Shown here piece after piece: positions 33,448 through 45,105 of a DNA stretch of 64,000 nucleotides (the first letter of the stretch is position 1; every line of letters begins with the position of its first letter). The DNA is from Streptococcus ruminicola (lineage in GTDB: Bacteria > Bacillota > Bacilli > Lactobacillales > Streptococcaceae). The notes beneath the pieces were generated by a model. That model ran no database searches and was not told where the DNA came from. It saw only the letters and a program-made list of their open reading frames with translations. The stretch covers positions 744,001 through 808,000 of the forward strand of contig NZ_CP046919.1 of the NCBI RefSeq assembly GCF_011387195.1. The letters run 5' to 3'. A program made the position numbers and the translations under genes.

Positions 33448-34691
33448 GCTTGACGTACTAAGTTAAATGCATACAAACATGCAATATGACGCACATCTGA
33501 ACGGCTTCGTCCACCTATGAGAACACGAATAGAATGAACTTTTTCTCTAGTAGCAATACCAATGAAAACTGTTCCCGCTGGGTGACCTTCTAAGCTATCT
33601 GGTCCTGCAACTCCTGTCAATCCAATCCCAAAATCAGCATCTGTTAACTTGCGAGATTGCTCAGCCATTTTTTCAGCTGTAAAATGACTCACAACCCCAT
33701 GTTCTTGTAAATCTTTTAAAGGGATTTGAAGCATTTTTGCCTTTTCTTCAATGCTATAAGTCACAAAACCACCATTAAAAACTGCTGAAGAGCCTGAGAA
33801 GTCTGCAATACTTGATTGAAATAGCCCTGCTGTTAAACTTTCTGCAGCTGTGATAGTCTTGTGTTTTTTCTTAAGCAAATCAAAAACAACACGCGCCATA
33901 CTATTGTCATCACCGTAACCATAAAGCAAATTCTCAAGTGGAATGCTATTTAAAGTCTTCTTAGAAAGAATTTTTTGCTCTAGCTGGTCTAGTTTTTCAT
34001 TAGCTGATTCAATGTCGTCTGCTTTCGTTGACAAACGCAGCGTTACTTCACCTGTCTTAGCATATGGCGCAATGGTTGGATCGGTTTGGTTGTCAATCAA
34101 ATCTGATAAAACAGTTACCAGTTGGCTTTCTCCAATGCCAAAGAAACGCAAAACACGTGAATAAAGTTGCTTATGGTCGCTAGATAACAAAGGCACTAAA
34201 TAATCCCAGACCATGGGCTTAAGCTCACTTGGTGGGCCAGGAAGAACAACATAAGTGACGCCGTCAACTTCAATCACTCCACCTACAGCCAAACCAGTGC
34301 TATTTTGCAAAGGAGTTGAACCTTCAATTAGTTGAGCTTGGCGTTCATTGTTAGCTGTTCTTGTAAATTGAGGACGTGTCGCAAAGAACTCATCTAGACG
34401 TTTACTTGCCTGTTCGTCAAAGACCAGGTTACGCCCTAAATATTTTGCTAAGGTTTGCTTTGTCAAATCATCCTCAGTTGGTCCTAAACCACCACAGAGA
34501 ACAACTAAATCGCTACGCTTACTTGCCAAATCAATGATAGACAAAAGACGTTCTTCATTGTCCCCAACTGCCGTTTGGAAAAAGACATCAATCCCTAACT
34601 TGGCAAATTCTTCAGATAAAAATTGCGCATTGGTATTTGTGATTTGTCCTGTTAAAATCTCTGTTCCTACAGCGATAATCTCAGCTTTCAT
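33432..34691 (-). CDS. cinA: competence/damage-inducible protein CinA
   Basis: A 419-aa protein. ATG 34691 is preceded by TAGGTGG. The N-terminal MoaB/COG1058 domain starts [22 protein letters not shown] and has [12 protein letters not shown]. The C-terminal nicotinamide-mononucleotide deamidase (PncC) domain has [23 protein letters not shown] and [21 protein letters not shown] box TACGAATA at 34717-34710 puts it under SigX. Tandem cinA-recA is the competence-linked arrangement of streptococci. Confidence 0.96.
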   Translation of the reverse strand: MKAEIIAVGTEILTGQITNTNAQFLSEEFAKLGIDVFFQTAVGDNEERLLSIIDLASKRSDLVVLCGGLGPTEDDLTKQTLAKYLGRNLVFDEQASKRLDEFFATRPQFTRTANNERQAQLIEGSTPLQNSTGLAVGGVIEVDGVTYVVLPGPPSELKPMVWDYLVPLLSSDHKQLYSRVLRFFGIGESQLVTVLSDLIDNQTDPTIAPYAKTGEVTLRLSTKADDIESANEKLDQLEQKILSKKTLNSIPLENLLYGYGDDNSMARVVFDLLKKKHKTITAAESLTAGLFQSSIADFSGSSAVFNGGFVTYSIEEKAKMLQIPLKDLQEHGVVSHFTAEKMAEQSRKLTDADFGIGLTGVAGPDSLEGHPAGTVFIGIATREKVHSIRVLIGGRSRSDVRHIACLYAFNLVRQALLQD

Positions 34692-34709
34692 AATTGCCAC
34701 CTACTTATC

Positions 34710-34717
34710 TATTCGTA
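34710..34717 (-). promoter_or_regulatory. CIN box (SigX/ComX promoter) of cinA-recA
   Basis: TACGAATA on the minus strand, 18 nt before the cinA ATG. Confidence 0.85.
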
Positions 34718-34765
34718 ATTTAGTTTTATTCTATCAAAAAATGCTGAAAATTAATGACTTTTTGC

Positions 34766-34801
34766 AAAAAATGACAGCCTAACTACAGAAAAAGGCTGTC
34801 A
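34766..34801 (-). terminator. terminator of the MFS gene
   Basis: Arms TGACAGCCT and AGGCTGTCA with a 12-nt loop, then six T on the minus strand. Confidence 0.8.
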
Positions 34802-34819
34802 ACAATCTTTACAAACTTG

Positions 34820-36001
34820 TCAATTTCTTTTTATCTTAAAAAACACACCCAAAAGAGCAAGAAATCCGACAGAAGCCATGAAATTAATAGCCATAACCGT
34901 CTCAACGGCAACGATTTTCACCATAAAACTCAACAGACAAAGTAAAAGGATGCTTCCCAAACGCCCTACTGTCGATTTAAAAGAGACCAAAGACGAAATA
35001 TTCTCAATCGACACCATTTTGTTAAAGTGATAATTTAAGATAAATTCAATGACATAAAAAACAAAAATGAAGATAAAATAAGCTGGCAAGAAAATGCCTA
35101 AGTGCCCTGAAAAGAAAGTTAAAGGCAGAAAAATGATCAATGGACTAAATTTAATAAGTCCAGCATGCTTCTTAATGCCTTCGATATTGATAGAATAGGA
35201 AAATAAGGTAATCACCTGAAAGGCGATGTAAAAAGCTGGGAAATAGCGGCTACTGATTCCCTTGCTTAAGAAAAAGGACTGCCACAACTGAAAATGCGTC
35301 TGAAAGAAAATCTGCGTTAAAAAATCAAAAATGAGAATGACACTTAGACGCGGTTGTCTGCGCAGCTCTTTAAAACTCTCTTGAATCTGCTTTTTAAGAA
35401 CTGTGACATGACTTTCTTGCAAACCAAAAGACTTCGTTGTCTCCTTAAAAAAGAAAAAGCTAACCAAGGTTGAAGCCACTAAAAAAGTCGTTCCAAGGAC
35501 ATAAATATTGATACCGATGAATTGATAAAGGATACCACCTAAACTACTCCCAATTAGAAGCCCAATGATTTCCAAACGATTGCTAAGCGCCAAAAATCGT
35601 TGAAGGTCACTTTCACGGTGAGCCAGTTTTAATTGGTTAATAATATAAGCATCAAGAGTTCCACTATCAAGAGCGGCAGCTATCCCATAACAAAACCAAG
35701 CACCAAAAATCATGTAAAAGTTATGGCTGAAAAGCACAATCAAAAACATGACAATCAAAAATACCTTAGATAAGCTATAAAGATTTTTCCGTGAGTAGTT
35801 ATCCGCCAACAAACCACTTGGAAATTCAAATAAGACAATCGCAATACTATAAGCAGATTGAATGAGTAAAATTTGCGATAAACTTAATCCCTTTGCCAAT
35901 AAAATAACCGTTAAAATCGAATGTGGCATGGAGTAAGCTACTGTCACTAAAAAATTTGCTAGCAAATAAACAAAAGTATTTCTCCTAATGCTTGTCATCA
36001 T
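34820..36001 (-). CDS. major facilitator superfamily transporter
   Basis: A protein of about 393 aa with twelve predicted membrane segments. Motif A-like GLLADNYSRKNLYSLSK lies after the second segment (about 66-82). A long central loop lies near residues 185-215. Two ATG codons in a row at 36001 and 35998 follow AGGTGGAG; either could be used. Substrate unknown. It sits between tag and cinA where some streptococci carry lmrP, but the sequence does not look like LmrP to me. Confidence 0.8.
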   Translation of the reverse strand: MMTSIRRNTFVYLLANFLVTVAYSMPHSILTVILLAKGLSLSQILLIQSAYSIAIVLFEFPSGLLADNYSRKNLYSLSKVFLIVMFLIVLFSHNFYMIFGAWFCYGIAAALDSGTLDAYIINQLKLAHRESDLQRFLALSNRLEIIGLLIGSSLGGILYQFIGINIYVLGTTFLVASTLVSFFFFKETTKSFGLQESHVTVLKKQIQESFKELRRQPRLSVILIFDFLTQIFFQTHFQLWQSFFLSKGISSRYFPAFYIAFQVITLFSYSINIEGIKKHAGLIKFSPLIIFLPLTFFSGHLGIFLPAYFIFIFVFYVIEFILNYHFNKMVSIENISSLVSFKSTVGRLGSILLLCLLSFMVKIVAVETVMAINFMASVGFLALLGVFFKIKRN

Positions 36002-36163
36002 CTCCACCTACCCTTGATTTGGTTTTCCTATTAAGATACAACCTTTTACAGGGAATGTCAACAAGAAATCCTTATTTTATCAAGCAATAGCACCAGTTTT
36101 TAAAGACAAGGTGTAAAGAAGCATTGACGCTACTTGACACTGATGTAAACTTTTTTAAAAACC

Positions 36164-36198
36164 ATAAAAAGCACCTGAATGACGTTTTCAGATGCTTT
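36164..36198 (-). terminator. terminator of tag
   Basis: Minus-strand arms AAAGCATCTGAA and TTCAGGTGCTTT, then TTATGG; the stem is good and the T tail short. Confidence 0.7.
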
Positions 36199-36202
36199 AT
36201 CA

Positions 36203-36754
36203 TTATTTAAAATCACAGTCGACTTCATGGTCATTAACCAAACCTGCCGCCTGAAGAAAGGAATAAACACAGACAGGTCCGACAAATTTGAAGCCTCGTT
36301 TTTTTAAATCCTTAGAAAGCTCCTCAGATAAAGACGTGCTGGCAGGAAAGGTCGCATAATTCTCAACATCATTTACAATAGGCATGTTATCAACCCAAGA
36401 CCAAAGATAAGCGTCAAAAGAACCGAATGCCTCTTGAACCTTCATAAACGCCTGTGCGTTACTTCTGGTCGCATAAATCTTACGACGATTTCGAACGATT
36501 GCTGGATTTTGAAGAAGAGCCCCAAGTTCATCATCAGACATCTGCGCTACCTTTGCCACATCATAATCATAGAAGGCTTGGTTAAATGAGGCGCGTTTAT
36601 TAAGAATAGTTTCCCACGAAAGACCTGCCTGATACGTTTCAAGACATAAAAGTTCAAACAATGCTTGGTCGTCATGCAGTGGCTTTCCCCACTCCGTATC
36701 GTGGTAAGCAACATATAAAGGATTACTTTCTCTTACCCAACTACAACGTTTCAT
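36203..36754 (-). CDS. tag: DNA-3-methyladenine glycosylase I
   Basis: A 183-aa base-excision enzyme. ATG 36754 is nine nt after GGAG; the upstream in-frame ATG at 36763 is too close to that site. Family features: MKRCSWV with zinc ligand Cys, YHDTEWG, LFELLCLETYQAGLSWETIL and the C-terminal zinc site in NDHEVDC. The start codon lies inside a parS-like 16-mer at 36747-36762. It is last gene of the mutL-ruvA-tag cluster. Confidence 0.95.
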   Translation of the reverse strand: MKRCSWVRESNPLYVAYHDTEWGKPLHDDQALFELLCLETYQAGLSWETILNKRASFNQAFYDYDVAKVAQMSDDELGALLQNPAIVRNRRKIYATRSNAQAFMKVQEAFGSFDAYLWSWVDNMPIVNDVENYATFPASTSLSEELSKDLKKRGFKFVGPVCVYSFLQAAGLVNDHEVDCDFK

Positions 36755-36762
36755 GTGAAACA
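36747..36762. promoter_or_regulatory. parS-like ParB site overlapping tag start
   Basis: The 16-mer CGTTTCATGTGAAACA differs from the consensus TGTTTCACGTGAAACA at two positions and keeps both conserved arms GTTTCA and TGAAAC. Location in the ori-proximal gene block of streptococci is inferred from gene order. Confidence 0.6.
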
Positions 36763-36783
36763 TCTCCTGTAATTCCTTGATAA

Positions 36784-37377
36784 CTAGCCCTTCATCAACA
36801 TCTTAAGGCTTGATTTGATGTATTGTTCTGCTGTTTCATTTGTGCCTTCAAAGAACTTACGAATTTTCTTAAGTTCTGCTGCTTTGTAGCCAAGTGCCAA
36901 AAGAGCTTCCATGGCTTCTTCAAGCTGCTCGTTTGCTGCCGCTTTGGTCTGAGAAACTTTGCCATTTTCCACAGAAACATCAACGAATTTTCCTGCCAAA
37001 TCCAATACCATTTGTTGGGCAGTCTTTTTCCCGATTTTCGGAAATTTCATCAAGTATTTGATGTCGCTTGTGTCGATGGCATTGACCAAACCTTCATTAT
37101 CATCCACTGCGATAATCGCTAGCGCAGTTGTAGGACCAATCCCAGAAACTGAAATCAGATTAAGAAAAACAGCCTTTTCGTCTTCAGTATGAAAGCCAAA
37201 CAAAAGTTGAGCATCTTCACGAATTACTTGATGAAGGTAGACTTGGATATCTTGATTCATCAAATCTGAAAAGCTGTAAGGATTAGCAACATTGACAATA
37301 TAGCCTAATCCCCCTGCTTCAATGACAATGTATTTCGCAGTAATTTTAGTTAATTTTCCTTTGATATAATCGTACAT
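36784..37377 (-). CDS. ruvA: Holliday junction branch migration protein RuvA
   Basis: A 197-aa DNA-junction protein. The OB domain begins [20 protein letters not shown]. HhH motifs lie in [19 protein letters not shown] and [25 protein letters not shown], and the C-terminal RuvB-binding domain ends [15 protein letters not shown]. The start codon directly follows the mutL stop with no gap, so translation is coupled. Confidence 0.97.
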   Translation of the reverse strand: MYDYIKGKLTKITAKYIVIEAGGLGYIVNVANPYSFSDLMNQDIQVYLHQVIREDAQLLFGFHTEDEKAVFLNLISVSGIGPTTALAIIAVDDNEGLVNAIDTSDIKYLMKFPKIGKKTAQQMVLDLAGKFVDVSVENGKVSQTKAAANEQLEEAMEALLALGYKAAELKKIRKFFEGTNETAEQYIKSSLKMLMKG

Positions 37378-39318
37378 TTAGTATTTTCCTAACTCTCTTA
37401 AACTTGTATGATTTTCTTGAATACGACGGAACATTTTTTCCATGTCTGACTTGGTAAAATTAACAAGTACTGGACGTCCGTGTGGGCAGTTATAAGGGTT
37501 CTTACATTGAGATAATTGAACAATGAGTTGTCGGGCTGAATAGTCATCAAGAGTGTGATTAGCTTTAATTGAACGTTTACATGACATCATAATCGCTAAC
37601 TCTGCACGATATTTTTTGACAGATACTTCATTCGTCAAAAGCAACATATCACACATTTCATAAACAGCCGATTCAATCTCCTCTTCTTTCATCCAAATAG
37701 GATGTTCACGAAGAATAAATGTATTATTCCCATATGGTTCTAGATTGATGCCAACTTGATTTAAAAGCTCCATTTTTTCTTGAAGCTTGATAAAATCTGC
37801 TCCAGAAAACTCAAACAAATATGGCATTAGCAACTGTTGTAATGAATCATCAACTTCGCCAATTTTGTCACGATAATACTCATACTTGACACGTTCCTGA
37901 GCCGCATGCTGGTCAATGATATAAAGCCCACCATTGCCTTGCGCAAAAAGATAAGTACCGTGCATTTGCCCAAAGTACTCTAACTCAGGGAAAGTAGAAA
38001 CTTCCTCCTTATCAAGACTTTCAATCATGCGATTGATTTTCGTTTTATTTTTAAAATCAAGATCATCATGCTCATCATACGCTTGACCTGCCGCTGAACG
38101 CTGTGCATACCTAACTGAAGATTGCTTGTCAACTTGCTTGACAGTTTTGTCAACCTCATTAAATAACTGCGCTGGCTCTTCTTCAACCGTATCTGATTTC
38201 ACAAAGAAATCGTGACGTTCCTTATCATAGTAAAGGTTGGATTGTTTTAAAGGCAGACTCGTTTGCTGAGGTTTTGAAAAACCTCGAGTACTTGACTTAG
38301 CTAGATTTTCAAGAGCATCTGGAATCAAATCTTGCTCACGCAAACTCTCTGCAATAGCTGAGCTAATTAAGCTCATGAGTTCTTTTTCTTTTGAGATACG
38401 AACTTCTTGTTTAGTTGGGTGAACATTGACATCGGCAAGATAAGGGTCGATTTGAATGTCAATGACCGCAATTGGGAAACGACCAACCATCAATTTTGAT
38501 CCATAACCATCCAAAATCGCACGGTTGAGCAAGAAGTTTTTGATGTAGCGACCATTGATTAAAATTGTGATGTAATTGCGATTTGCACGCGTCAATTCTG
38601 GTAAGCTAATATAACCTGAGACTTCAAAATCAAGGTCAGCATTTGAGATTTCAATCATTTTCTTAGCTGTATTTAAACCATAAATACCAGCGATGGCTTG
38701 ACGCAAATCACCTGTCCCAGAAGTCGTTGTCATTTGACGACCATCATTAATCAAAGTAAAGGCAATTTCAGGATGTGCCAAACTCAAACGATTGACCACA
38801 TCAACAATATGTGCCAACTCTGATTGCAAGCTCTTCATATATTTGAGACGAGCAGGAGTGTTGTAAAAAAGATTTTCAACGGTAATTTTTGTCCCGACAG
38901 GTGTTGAAATTGGTTCTTGTCGCTCAATCTCGCCCCCCTTTGCCACTAAAAGCGTTCCATAGTGTTCATCAGCAGTCGCTGTTTTCACTGTAAAGTAGCT
39001 AATTGAGGCAATGGAAGGAATGGCCTCACCGCGGAATCCCAAAGTTCTGATACGAAAAAGGTCAGCTTGGCTTTTAATCTTACTTGTAGCATGGCGATGC
39101 AAACTTAAAGCCACATCCTCTTGAGAAATTCCCTCACCATTATCAGTGACTTGAATCTTCTTAAGACCTGATTCTTCAATCTCAATGGTAATCTGACTAC
39201 TTCCAGCATCAATCGAATTTTCAACCAATTCTTTAACCACACTGGCCGGTCGTTCAATCACTTCACCTGCAGCAATCTGGTTGGCCAAAACCTCTGGCAA
39301 CTCAATAATTTTACTCAT
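37378..39318 (-). CDS. mutL: DNA mismatch repair protein MutL
   Basis: A 646-aa GHKL ATPase. N-terminal motifs [18 protein letters not shown] and TLGFRGEA (with HATSK) are intact. The transducer region contains NGRYIKNF and [14 protein letters not shown] in variant form. The C-terminal domain has [11 protein letters not shown], the DQHA(X)2E(X)4E endonuclease-type motif, and ACKRSIKAN with CPHGRP. It therefore looks nuclease-competent. It is in the order mutS, mutL, ruvA, tag; a mutS terminator separates it from mutS. Confidence 0.97.
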   Translation of the reverse strand: MSKIIELPEVLANQIAAGEVIERPASVVKELVENSIDAGSSQITIEIEESGLKKIQVTDNGEGISQEDVALSLHRHATSKIKSQADLFRIRTLGFRGEAIPSIASISYFTVKTATADEHYGTLLVAKGGEIERQEPISTPVGTKITVENLFYNTPARLKYMKSLQSELAHIVDVVNRLSLAHPEIAFTLINDGRQMTTTSGTGDLRQAIAGIYGLNTAKKMIEISNADLDFEVSGYISLPELTRANRNYITILINGRYIKNFLLNRAILDGYGSKLMVGRFPIAVIDIQIDPYLADVNVHPTKQEVRISKEKELMSLISSAIAESLREQDLIPDALENLAKSSTRGFSKPQQTSLPLKQSNLYYDKERHDFFVKSDTVEEEPAQLFNEVDKTVKQVDKQSSVRYAQRSAAGQAYDEHDDLDFKNKTKINRMIESLDKEEVSTFPELEYFGQMHGTYLFAQGNGGLYIIDQHAAQERVKYEYYRDKIGEVDDSLQQLLMPYLFEFSGADFIKLQEKMELLNQVGINLEPYGNNTFILREHPIWMKEEEIESAVYEMCDMLLLTNEVSVKKYRAELAIMMSCKRSIKANHTLDDYSARQLIVQLSQCKNPYNCPHGRPVLVNFTKSDMEKMFRRIQENHTSLRELGKY

Positions 39319-39402
39319 AATTTATCTGATAGAATGCAGTTTTGAAGCGGCATTCCTTTTCCTTTCATTCAGGATTGTTTACCTTTAATTATAACACAAA
39401 GT

Positions 39403-39430
39403 AAAAAGGCAATCTGCTTTTAGATTGCCT
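39403..39430 (-). terminator. terminator of mutS
   Basis: Arms GGCAATC and GATTGCC with an 8-9 nt loop followed by TTTTT on the minus strand. Confidence 0.75.
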
Positions 39431-39436
39431 CCTTAT

Positions 39437-42007
39437 TTATAACATATTTTTCAATTCATAGATGACATTCATAGCCTGCATAGGTGTCAAGTTCATCAAA
39501 TCAACTTTCTTAAGTGCTTCAATCACTTCTTGATTAGAAGAATCTTCTGCAAAAAGACTTAATTGCTCCACTACAGGTTCTGAAACTTCTGACTCAGTTG
39601 CTACTGGTTCACTGTCAACTTCTGCTGTCAAATGAAGCTGCGCAGCACCTGATTCAAGATTAGTTAAAATGCTGTCTGCACGCTTCAATAAGTCTTCTGG
39701 TAGGCCTGCAATTTTTGCAACGTGAATACCATAGGATTTATCAGCTGGTCCTTCTGCAATTTTATGAAGGAAAGTCACATCACCGTTACGTTCAAGGGTT
39801 GCGACATGGACATTGACAAGGTGTGTCAAGGTAGTTGACAGAGATGTCAACTCATGATAGTGGGTCGCAAACATAGTCTTAGCACCGATGTGATCGTGAA
39901 TATACTCAATGATAGATTGCGCCAAAGCCATTCCATCGTAAGTTGCTGTTCCGCGTCCCAATTCATCAAAGAGAATCAAAGATTTGTCACTAGCACGTTT
40001 AATGGCTTGGTTGGCTTCCATCATTTCCACCATGAAGGTTGACTGACCTGAAATCAAATCATCCGCCGCACCGATACGTGTGAAAATCGCATCAAAAACT
40101 GGAAGACTAACACTCTCAGCAGCAACGTATGACCCCATCTGCGCCATGATAACCGTCAAAGCTAACTGACGCATATAAGTTGACTTACCACTCATATTTG
40201 GACCAGTAATCAGCTGAATATTGGTATTTCTGCCAAATGTGATGGTATTTGGGATATATTCTTGCGTACCCATGACTTTTTCAACAACCGCATGGCGACC
40301 TTTATCAATCTTAATTTCATGATTATTGTTGAAAGTTGGACGCACGTAATGATTATTTTCCGCAACCACTGCCAAACTTTGCAGAACATCGACTGTAGAA
40401 ATAGCTTTTGCCAAATCTTGCAGACGTGAAATATAACGTTCAACCTGCGCACGAACACGCATGAAAATATCGTATTCTAGGCTTGCTGATTGCTCACGCG
40501 CCTCTAGCATTTCACCTTCAATTTTAGCCAATTCAGCCGTACCAAAACGCTCTGAATTCTTCAAAGTTGCTTTACGGAAGAAGTAATCTGGCACCAAAGA
40601 AAGGTTAGAATTTGTTACATGGAAATAGTAACCATCTTTTTTATTGTAATCAATTTTTAGGTTTGTAATACCACTTGCTGCACGTTCTTTGGCTTCAATC
40701 TCAGCAATCCAGCTTGTCCCTTCGCGCATGACTTTACGATATTTGTCCAAAGTCTCATCAAAACCAGTTCTGATAATACTTCCTTCTGTGATGACTGCCT
40801 GAGCATCTGGGTCAATAGCAGAGCTAATCAACGACTCTAGTTCTGGTAAAGTGTCAATGCTGTTGACAAGCTTGTCAAGATAAGGACTATCAAAAGACTC
40901 CAAGATAGCTTTAATCGTTGGCACTTGTCCCAAAGTGTGACCAAGTTGAAGCAAATCTTTTGGATTGGCTTTTCCAAATGACACACGACTAGCCAAACGC
41001 TCAATATCATAAACGCCTTTTAGACTATCCGTCAAATCACTACGTTCAAAGAAGTTGTCTAAGAAAACTTGGACAATATTTTGGCGTTCTTCAATTTGTT
41101 CTTGATTAACCAATGGACGATCAATCCAGTTACGCAACAAACGCATCCCCATAGCCGTCTTAGTTTCATCAAGCAACCAGTAAAGACTACCGTGCTTCTT
41201 GCTTGTGCGGGCATTTTCTAGCAAATCAAGACTTGATTTTGTCGTATAAGACATTTGAAGATAGTCTTTGATTTCATAGTGAACCAGCTTTTGCAGGTGA
41301 CTGAGTTCACGTTTTTGTGTCGTATGAACGTATTGAAGTAATTTTTCAGCAGCAGAAATCTCTAACGCTGTTAAATTCGGGTCAATCAAATGCACATCTT
41401 CAAAACGCTCTTGTTCAAACGATAAAAGCAAGTTGAGTTGTTTAACCAGGCTGTGTTGCTCATCTTCAGAAAGGTCATAACCAACCACGATTTCACGAGC
41501 CTTGAGGTTTAAAATCTCACTTTTTAGACTTGTAAAATCAGACAAACTTGTCGCGTAAAACTCACCCGTTGACACATCCATGTAGGCTAAACCAAAAGTC
41601 TTGCCATCAGAATCAATAGCTACTAAGAAATTGTTGGCATTGTCAGGTTTAGAGGAATCAACAGCAGTTCCTGGTGTAATCACCTGAACGACTTCACGCT
41701 TAACCACACCCACTGCCTGCTTCGGATCTTCCATCTGCTCAGCAATGGCAACCTTATACCCCATTTCAACTAAGACATCAATGTATTGTTGGGCTGAATG
41801 ATAAGGAACACCAGCCATCGGAATAGGATTGTCAGCATTTTTATTACGACTAGTTAAACTAATCTCTAAAATCTGTGCCGCCTTGACAGCATCCTCATAA
41901 AATAGTTCGTAAAAGTCTCCCATGCGGAAAAGTAAAAAAGCATCTGGATAGTCTTTTTTGACATCCAAATACTGTTGCATGCCTGGAGAAATTTTATCTT
42001 TTGCCAT
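39437..42007 (-). CDS. mutS: DNA mismatch repair protein MutS
   Basis: An 856-aa mismatch sensor. Mismatch-binding domain I has [14 protein letters not shown], with the Phe-x-Glu wedge. Connector, lever and clamp domains follow, then the ATPase with Walker [24 protein letters not shown] and [10 protein letters not shown]. The C-terminal tail contains a beta-clamp-like QLSLF near residue 823. The start overlaps the upstream YlbF-type gene by 14 nt. Confidence 0.97.
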   Translation of the reverse strand: MAKDKISPGMQQYLDVKKDYPDAFLLFRMGDFYELFYEDAVKAAQILEISLTSRNKNADNPIPMAGVPYHSAQQYIDVLVEMGYKVAIAEQMEDPKQAVGVVKREVVQVITPGTAVDSSKPDNANNFLVAIDSDGKTFGLAYMDVSTGEFYATSLSDFTSLKSEILNLKAREIVVGYDLSEDEQHSLVKQLNLLLSFEQERFEDVHLIDPNLTALEISAAEKLLQYVHTTQKRELSHLQKLVHYEIKDYLQMSYTTKSSLDLLENARTSKKHGSLYWLLDETKTAMGMRLLRNWIDRPLVNQEQIEERQNIVQVFLDNFFERSDLTDSLKGVYDIERLASRVSFGKANPKDLLQLGHTLGQVPTIKAILESFDSPYLDKLVNSIDTLPELESLISSAIDPDAQAVITEGSIIRTGFDETLDKYRKVMREGTSWIAEIEAKERAASGITNLKIDYNKKDGYYFHVTNSNLSLVPDYFFRKATLKNSERFGTAELAKIEGEMLEAREQSASLEYDIFMRVRAQVERYISRLQDLAKAISTVDVLQSLAVVAENNHYVRPTFNNNHEIKIDKGRHAVVEKVMGTQEYIPNTITFGRNTNIQLITGPNMSGKSTYMRQLALTVIMAQMGSYVAAESVSLPVFDAIFTRIGAADDLISGQSTFMVEMMEANQAIKRASDKSLILFDELGRGTATYDGMALAQSIIEYIHDHIGAKTMFATHYHELTSLSTTLTHLVNVHVATLERNGDVTFLHKIAEGPADKSYGIHVAKIAGLPEDLLKRADSILTNLESGAAQLHLTAEVDSEPVATESEVSEPVVEQLSLFAEDSSNQEVIEALKKVDLMNLTPMQAMNVIYELKNML

Positions 42008-42347
42008 TACTTAACTCCTCGTTAATTTTCGTTTCCAAGCTATTTGTAATATATTGAACTAGGTCACTGGCATCCTGCATTTTTGCACGATAATCTTTGA
42101 CAATTGGAAGGTCTGATAGTTCTTCTTGCAACTGGTCAGCTTGCTCACCAGCTTTTTTCTCAGCGTGCGCTTTATCAATCTTGTGAAAAAGCACAGCCTC
42201 CTGCTGATAAGCCTTCATATCTTTGACCAATTCTTCTAGTTCTGGAAAGTCCTTTATTTTTTCTTCAGCCTTTTGAAATTCGATGACGCTATCATGCTTT
42301 TTTATGACTTCTAGCAATCGTTCTACGGCTTCTTCATAGTTGCTCAT
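41994..42347 (-). CDS. YlbF/YmcA family protein
   Basis: A 117-aa all-helical protein of the Com_YlbF family. It includes [29 protein letters not shown], a pattern of the YlbF/YmcA group that in Bacillus forms part of the RNase Y-associated Y-complex. It lies between argR and mutS with 4-nt and 14-nt overlaps, so the three genes form one tightly coupled operon. Its exact role in streptococci is not established. Confidence 0.85.
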   Translation of the reverse strand: MSNYEEAVERLLEVIKKHDSVIEFQKAEEKIKDFPELEELVKDMKAYQQEAVLFHKIDKAHAEKKAGEQADQLQEELSDLPIVKDYRAKMQDASDLVQYITNSLETKINEELSNGKR

Positions 42348-42781
42348 AAGCCTGTTGACAAGTCACTTTCAAAGGCTTTTGCTGTTTCTTCATCTTTACA
42401 AATGACCAACAAAGTATCAGCGCCAGCCACAGTTCCTAAAATTTCAGCGATATCGCTGCTGTCAATCAAGTTGGCTAAAACATCTGCTTCACCAAGATTA
42501 GTATGTAACACCAACATGAAACCTGCACGAGCTACCTTTAGAATATATGAACGGATATTCGCTCCAAAAGTTGTCTCTGAAGTTTCTGATAGGCTGTAGT
42601 AGAGTTTTCCTGAAGCATCGCGCAATTTCAACAGTCCAATTTCACGAAGGTCACGTGACAAGGTCGCTTGAGTGACGTTAATGCCTTCTTCCTGCAAATG
42701 TCGCTTGATTTCCTCTTGTGTGCCGATATGGCCTGATTGAATCAAACGTTTGATTCGATTTTGACGTTCTATTTTATTCAT
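42344..42781 (-). CDS. argR: arginine repressor ArgR/AhrC
   Basis: A 145-aa regulator. The N-terminal winged helix (about 1-65) has [22 protein letters not shown] and [17 protein letters not shown]. The C-terminal hexamer/arginine domain has the [13 protein letters not shown] motif. It is divergent from argS across a 189-nt control region. Streptococci have several ArgR paralogues, so this is one of a set. Confidence 0.94.
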   Translation of the reverse strand: MNKIERQNRIKRLIQSGHIGTQEEIKRHLQEEGINVTQATLSRDLREIGLLKLRDASGKLYYSLSETSETTFGANIRSYILKVARAGFMLVLHTNLGEADVLANLIDSSDIAEILGTVAGADTLLVICKDEETAKAFESDLSTGL

Positions 42782-42970
42782 TTAACTTTCCCTTTGTGTA
42801 TATTTATCCTTAAAATTATACCAAAAAAATGGAATTTTTTCACCTTTCCTTGGGCTATCTTCCTTATAAAGTCTTAATTTTTACTCCTTCAAACGTTTTC
42901 TTGTCACTTACCTCGTTTATTTCTTATTTTTATGTTAAAATAATATGACTAACTAATTTAGGAGAAAATC

Positions 42971-44662
42971 ATGGATACTAAACGTACAATTGCAGAACGC
43001 ATTCACACTATTGTTCCAGAATTAGACCAAGAACAAATTGTTAATCTGCTTGAAGTGCCAAAAAATTCTGACATGGGGGACCTTGCCTTTCCAGCATTCT
43101 CATTGGCTCGAATCCTTCGTAAAGCACCACAAATGATTGCAGCAGATATTGCTGAAAAAATGGACACAGCTGGTTTTGAAAAAATCGAAGCCGTTGGACC
43201 ATACATCAACTTCTTCCTTGACAAAAAAAGCATCTCTGCTGATGTTCTAGGACAAGTTATCGCAAACGGAAGCGACTACGCTAGCCAAGATGAAGGACAC
43301 GGTCGCAATGTTGCTATCGATATGTCTAGTCCAAACATCGCTAAACCATTCTCAATTGGACACCTTCGTTCAACTGTTATCGGTGATAGCTTGGCTAATA
43401 TTTTTGAAAAACTTGGTTATAAAGCTGTTAAAATCAACCACCTCGGTGACTGGGGTAAACAATTCGGTATGTTGATTGTTGCCTACAAAAAATGGGGTGA
43501 CGAAGAAGCTGTAAAAGCTCACCCAATCGACGAACTCTTGAAACTTTACGTTCGTATCAATGCTGAAGCTGAAACACAACCAGAACTTGATGAAGAAGCT
43601 CGCGAATGGTTCCGTAAATTAGAAGCAGGCGACGAAGAAGCTATCTCACTATGGCAATGGTTCCGTGACGAAAGTCTTGTTGAATTTAACCGCCTTTACA
43701 ACGAACTTGGTGTTTCATTTGACAGCTTTAACGGTGAAGCTTTCTACAACGATAAAATGGATGAAGTTGTCGATATCTTGACTGAAAAAGGTCTTCTTGA
43801 AGAATCTCAAGGTGCTCAAGTTGTTAACCTTGAAAAATACGGTATCGAACACCCAGCATTGATTAAAAAATCTGACGGTGCAACACTTTACATCACACGT
43901 GACTTGGCTGCCGCTCTTTACCGCAAACGTACTTATGACTTTGCCAAAGCCATCTACGTCGTTGGTAACGAACAATCAGCTCACTTCAAACAATTGAAAG
44001 CCGTTCTTAACGAAATGGACTTCGAATGGAATGAAGATATCACTCACGTACCATTCGGACTTGTTACTAAAGAAGGTAAAAAACTTTCAACTCGTAAAGG
44101 TAACGTTATCCTTCTTGAACCAACAATCGCTGAAGCTGTTAAACGTGCTGAAGATCAAATCAACGCTAAAAACCCTAACCTTGCTGATAAAGAAGCTGTT
44201 GCTCATGCTGTCGGTGTCGGCGCTATCAAGTTCTACGATTTGAAAACAGATCGCTTGAACGGTTATGACTTCGACCTTGACGCTATGGTGTCATTTGAAG
44301 GTGAAACTGGACCTTACGTTCAATACGCTCACGCTCGTATCCAATCAATCCTTCGTAAAGCTGAGTTTACACCATCTGTAAACGACGTTTACAGCCTTGA
44401 TGATGCTGAAAGCTGGGAAATTGTGAAACTTATCCAAGACTTCCCACGCATTATCAAACGTGCAGCTGACAACTTTGAACCATCAATCATTGCAAAATTC
44501 GCTATCAGCCTTGCACAAAGCTTCAACAAATACTACGCACACACACGTATCCTTGACGAAAGCCCAGAACGTGATAGCCGTCTAGCACTAAGCTACGCAA
44601 CTGCTACAGTTCTTAAAGAAGCCCTTCGTCTCCTTGGCGTTGAAGCTCCTAACGAAATGTAA
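42971..44662 (+). CDS. argS: arginyl-tRNA synthetase
   Basis: A 563-aa class Ia synthetase. The N-terminal tRNA-D-loop-binding domain covers about 1-100. The HIGH signature appears as [11 protein letters not shown] in [17 protein letters not shown] context ([16 protein letters not shown], residues near 118-133). The KMSK loop is replaced by [11 protein letters not shown] near 374. The anticodon domain ends with [16 protein letters not shown] 42971 follows AGGAG. Rich codon bias suggests high expression. Confidence 0.97.
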   Translation: MDTKRTIAERIHTIVPELDQEQIVNLLEVPKNSDMGDLAFPAFSLARILRKAPQMIAADIAEKMDTAGFEKIEAVGPYINFFLDKKSISADVLGQVIANGSDYASQDEGHGRNVAIDMSSPNIAKPFSIGHLRSTVIGDSLANIFEKLGYKAVKINHLGDWGKQFGMLIVAYKKWGDEEAVKAHPIDELLKLYVRINAEAETQPELDEEAREWFRKLEAGDEEAISLWQWFRDESLVEFNRLYNELGVSFDSFNGEAFYNDKMDEVVDILTEKGLLEESQGAQVVNLEKYGIEHPALIKKSDGATLYITRDLAAALYRKRTYDFAKAIYVVGNEQSAHFKQLKAVLNEMDFEWNEDITHVPFGLVTKEGKKLSTRKGNVILLEPTIAEAVKRAEDQINAKNPNLADKEAVAHAVGVGAIKFYDLKTDRLNGYDFDLDAMVSFEGETGPYVQYAHARIQSILRKAEFTPSVNDVYSLDDAESWEIVKLIQDFPRIIKRAADNFEPSIIAKFAISLAQSFNKYYAHTRILDESPERDSRLALSYATATVLKEALRLLGVEAPNEM

Positions 44663-44686
44663 TCATTTCTGACAATATATAAAACC

Positions 44687-44719
44687 AAAGAGAGTTGGAA
44701 TCTGTCCACTCTCTTTTTT
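44687..44719 (+). terminator. terminator of argS
   Basis: Arms AAAGAGAGTTGGA and TCCACTCTCTTT followed by T run. Confidence 0.85.
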
Positions 44720-44720
44720 C

Positions 44721-44749
44721 TTGACCTTTTTGAGCTAAAATAATAAACT
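44721..44749 (+). promoter_or_regulatory. promoter of the immunity gene
   Basis: TTGACC at 44721-44726, a 17-nt spacer and TAAACT at 44744-44749. No LytTR-type direct repeats are present, so the gene looks constitutive. Confidence 0.6.
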
Positions 44750-44779
44750 ATTGCCATAATCATAAAGGAGATTTTTATT

Positions 44780-45073
44780 ATGACAAGGGAAAATCATCTC
44801 ATGGAATTGCTCAGTAAAGCTTATGCTAGCTTACCTGATAGCGAACCTTTAAAAGCAGACATCTTTGCACTTGCTAAAGATTTGGAAAAAAACGAATACG
44901 ATCAACTAGCACGTACCAAACTGGCTCATGCCATTTCTATGTATTTGCTAACGCATAAACTCAAGACATCATCTGAAATTACAGCACTCTACAAAGAAAT
45001 TGCCGACAGCCCTGAAAAATATAAAGGTCATGCCGCTACTGCTATCATGCTAGGCAGCCTCTTTCATCCATAG
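44780..45073 (+). CDS. enterocin A-type bacteriocin immunity protein
   Basis: A 97-aa helical-bundle protein. Its pattern LLSKAYASLPDSEPLKADIFALAKDL and the later KLAHAISMYLLTHK match the EntA_Immun family, which protects cells from class IIa-like bacteriocins by acting with the mannose PTS receptor. ATG 44780 follows AAGGAG. No bacteriocin or transporter gene is next to it, so it is an orphan immunity gene. Confidence 0.8.
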   Translation: MTRENHLMELLSKAYASLPDSEPLKADIFALAKDLEKNEYDQLARTKLAHAISMYLLTHKLKTSSEITALYKEIADSPEKYKGHAATAIMLGSLFHP

Positions 45074-45077
45074 TCAA

Positions 45078-45105
45078 AAAGACCGTTTTAACGGTCTTTT
45101 TTTTT
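45078..45105. terminator. terminator between immunity gene and esterase
   Basis: Arms AAAGACCGTT and AACGGTCTTT with T runs on both strands; shared by the convergent genes. Confidence 0.88.
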
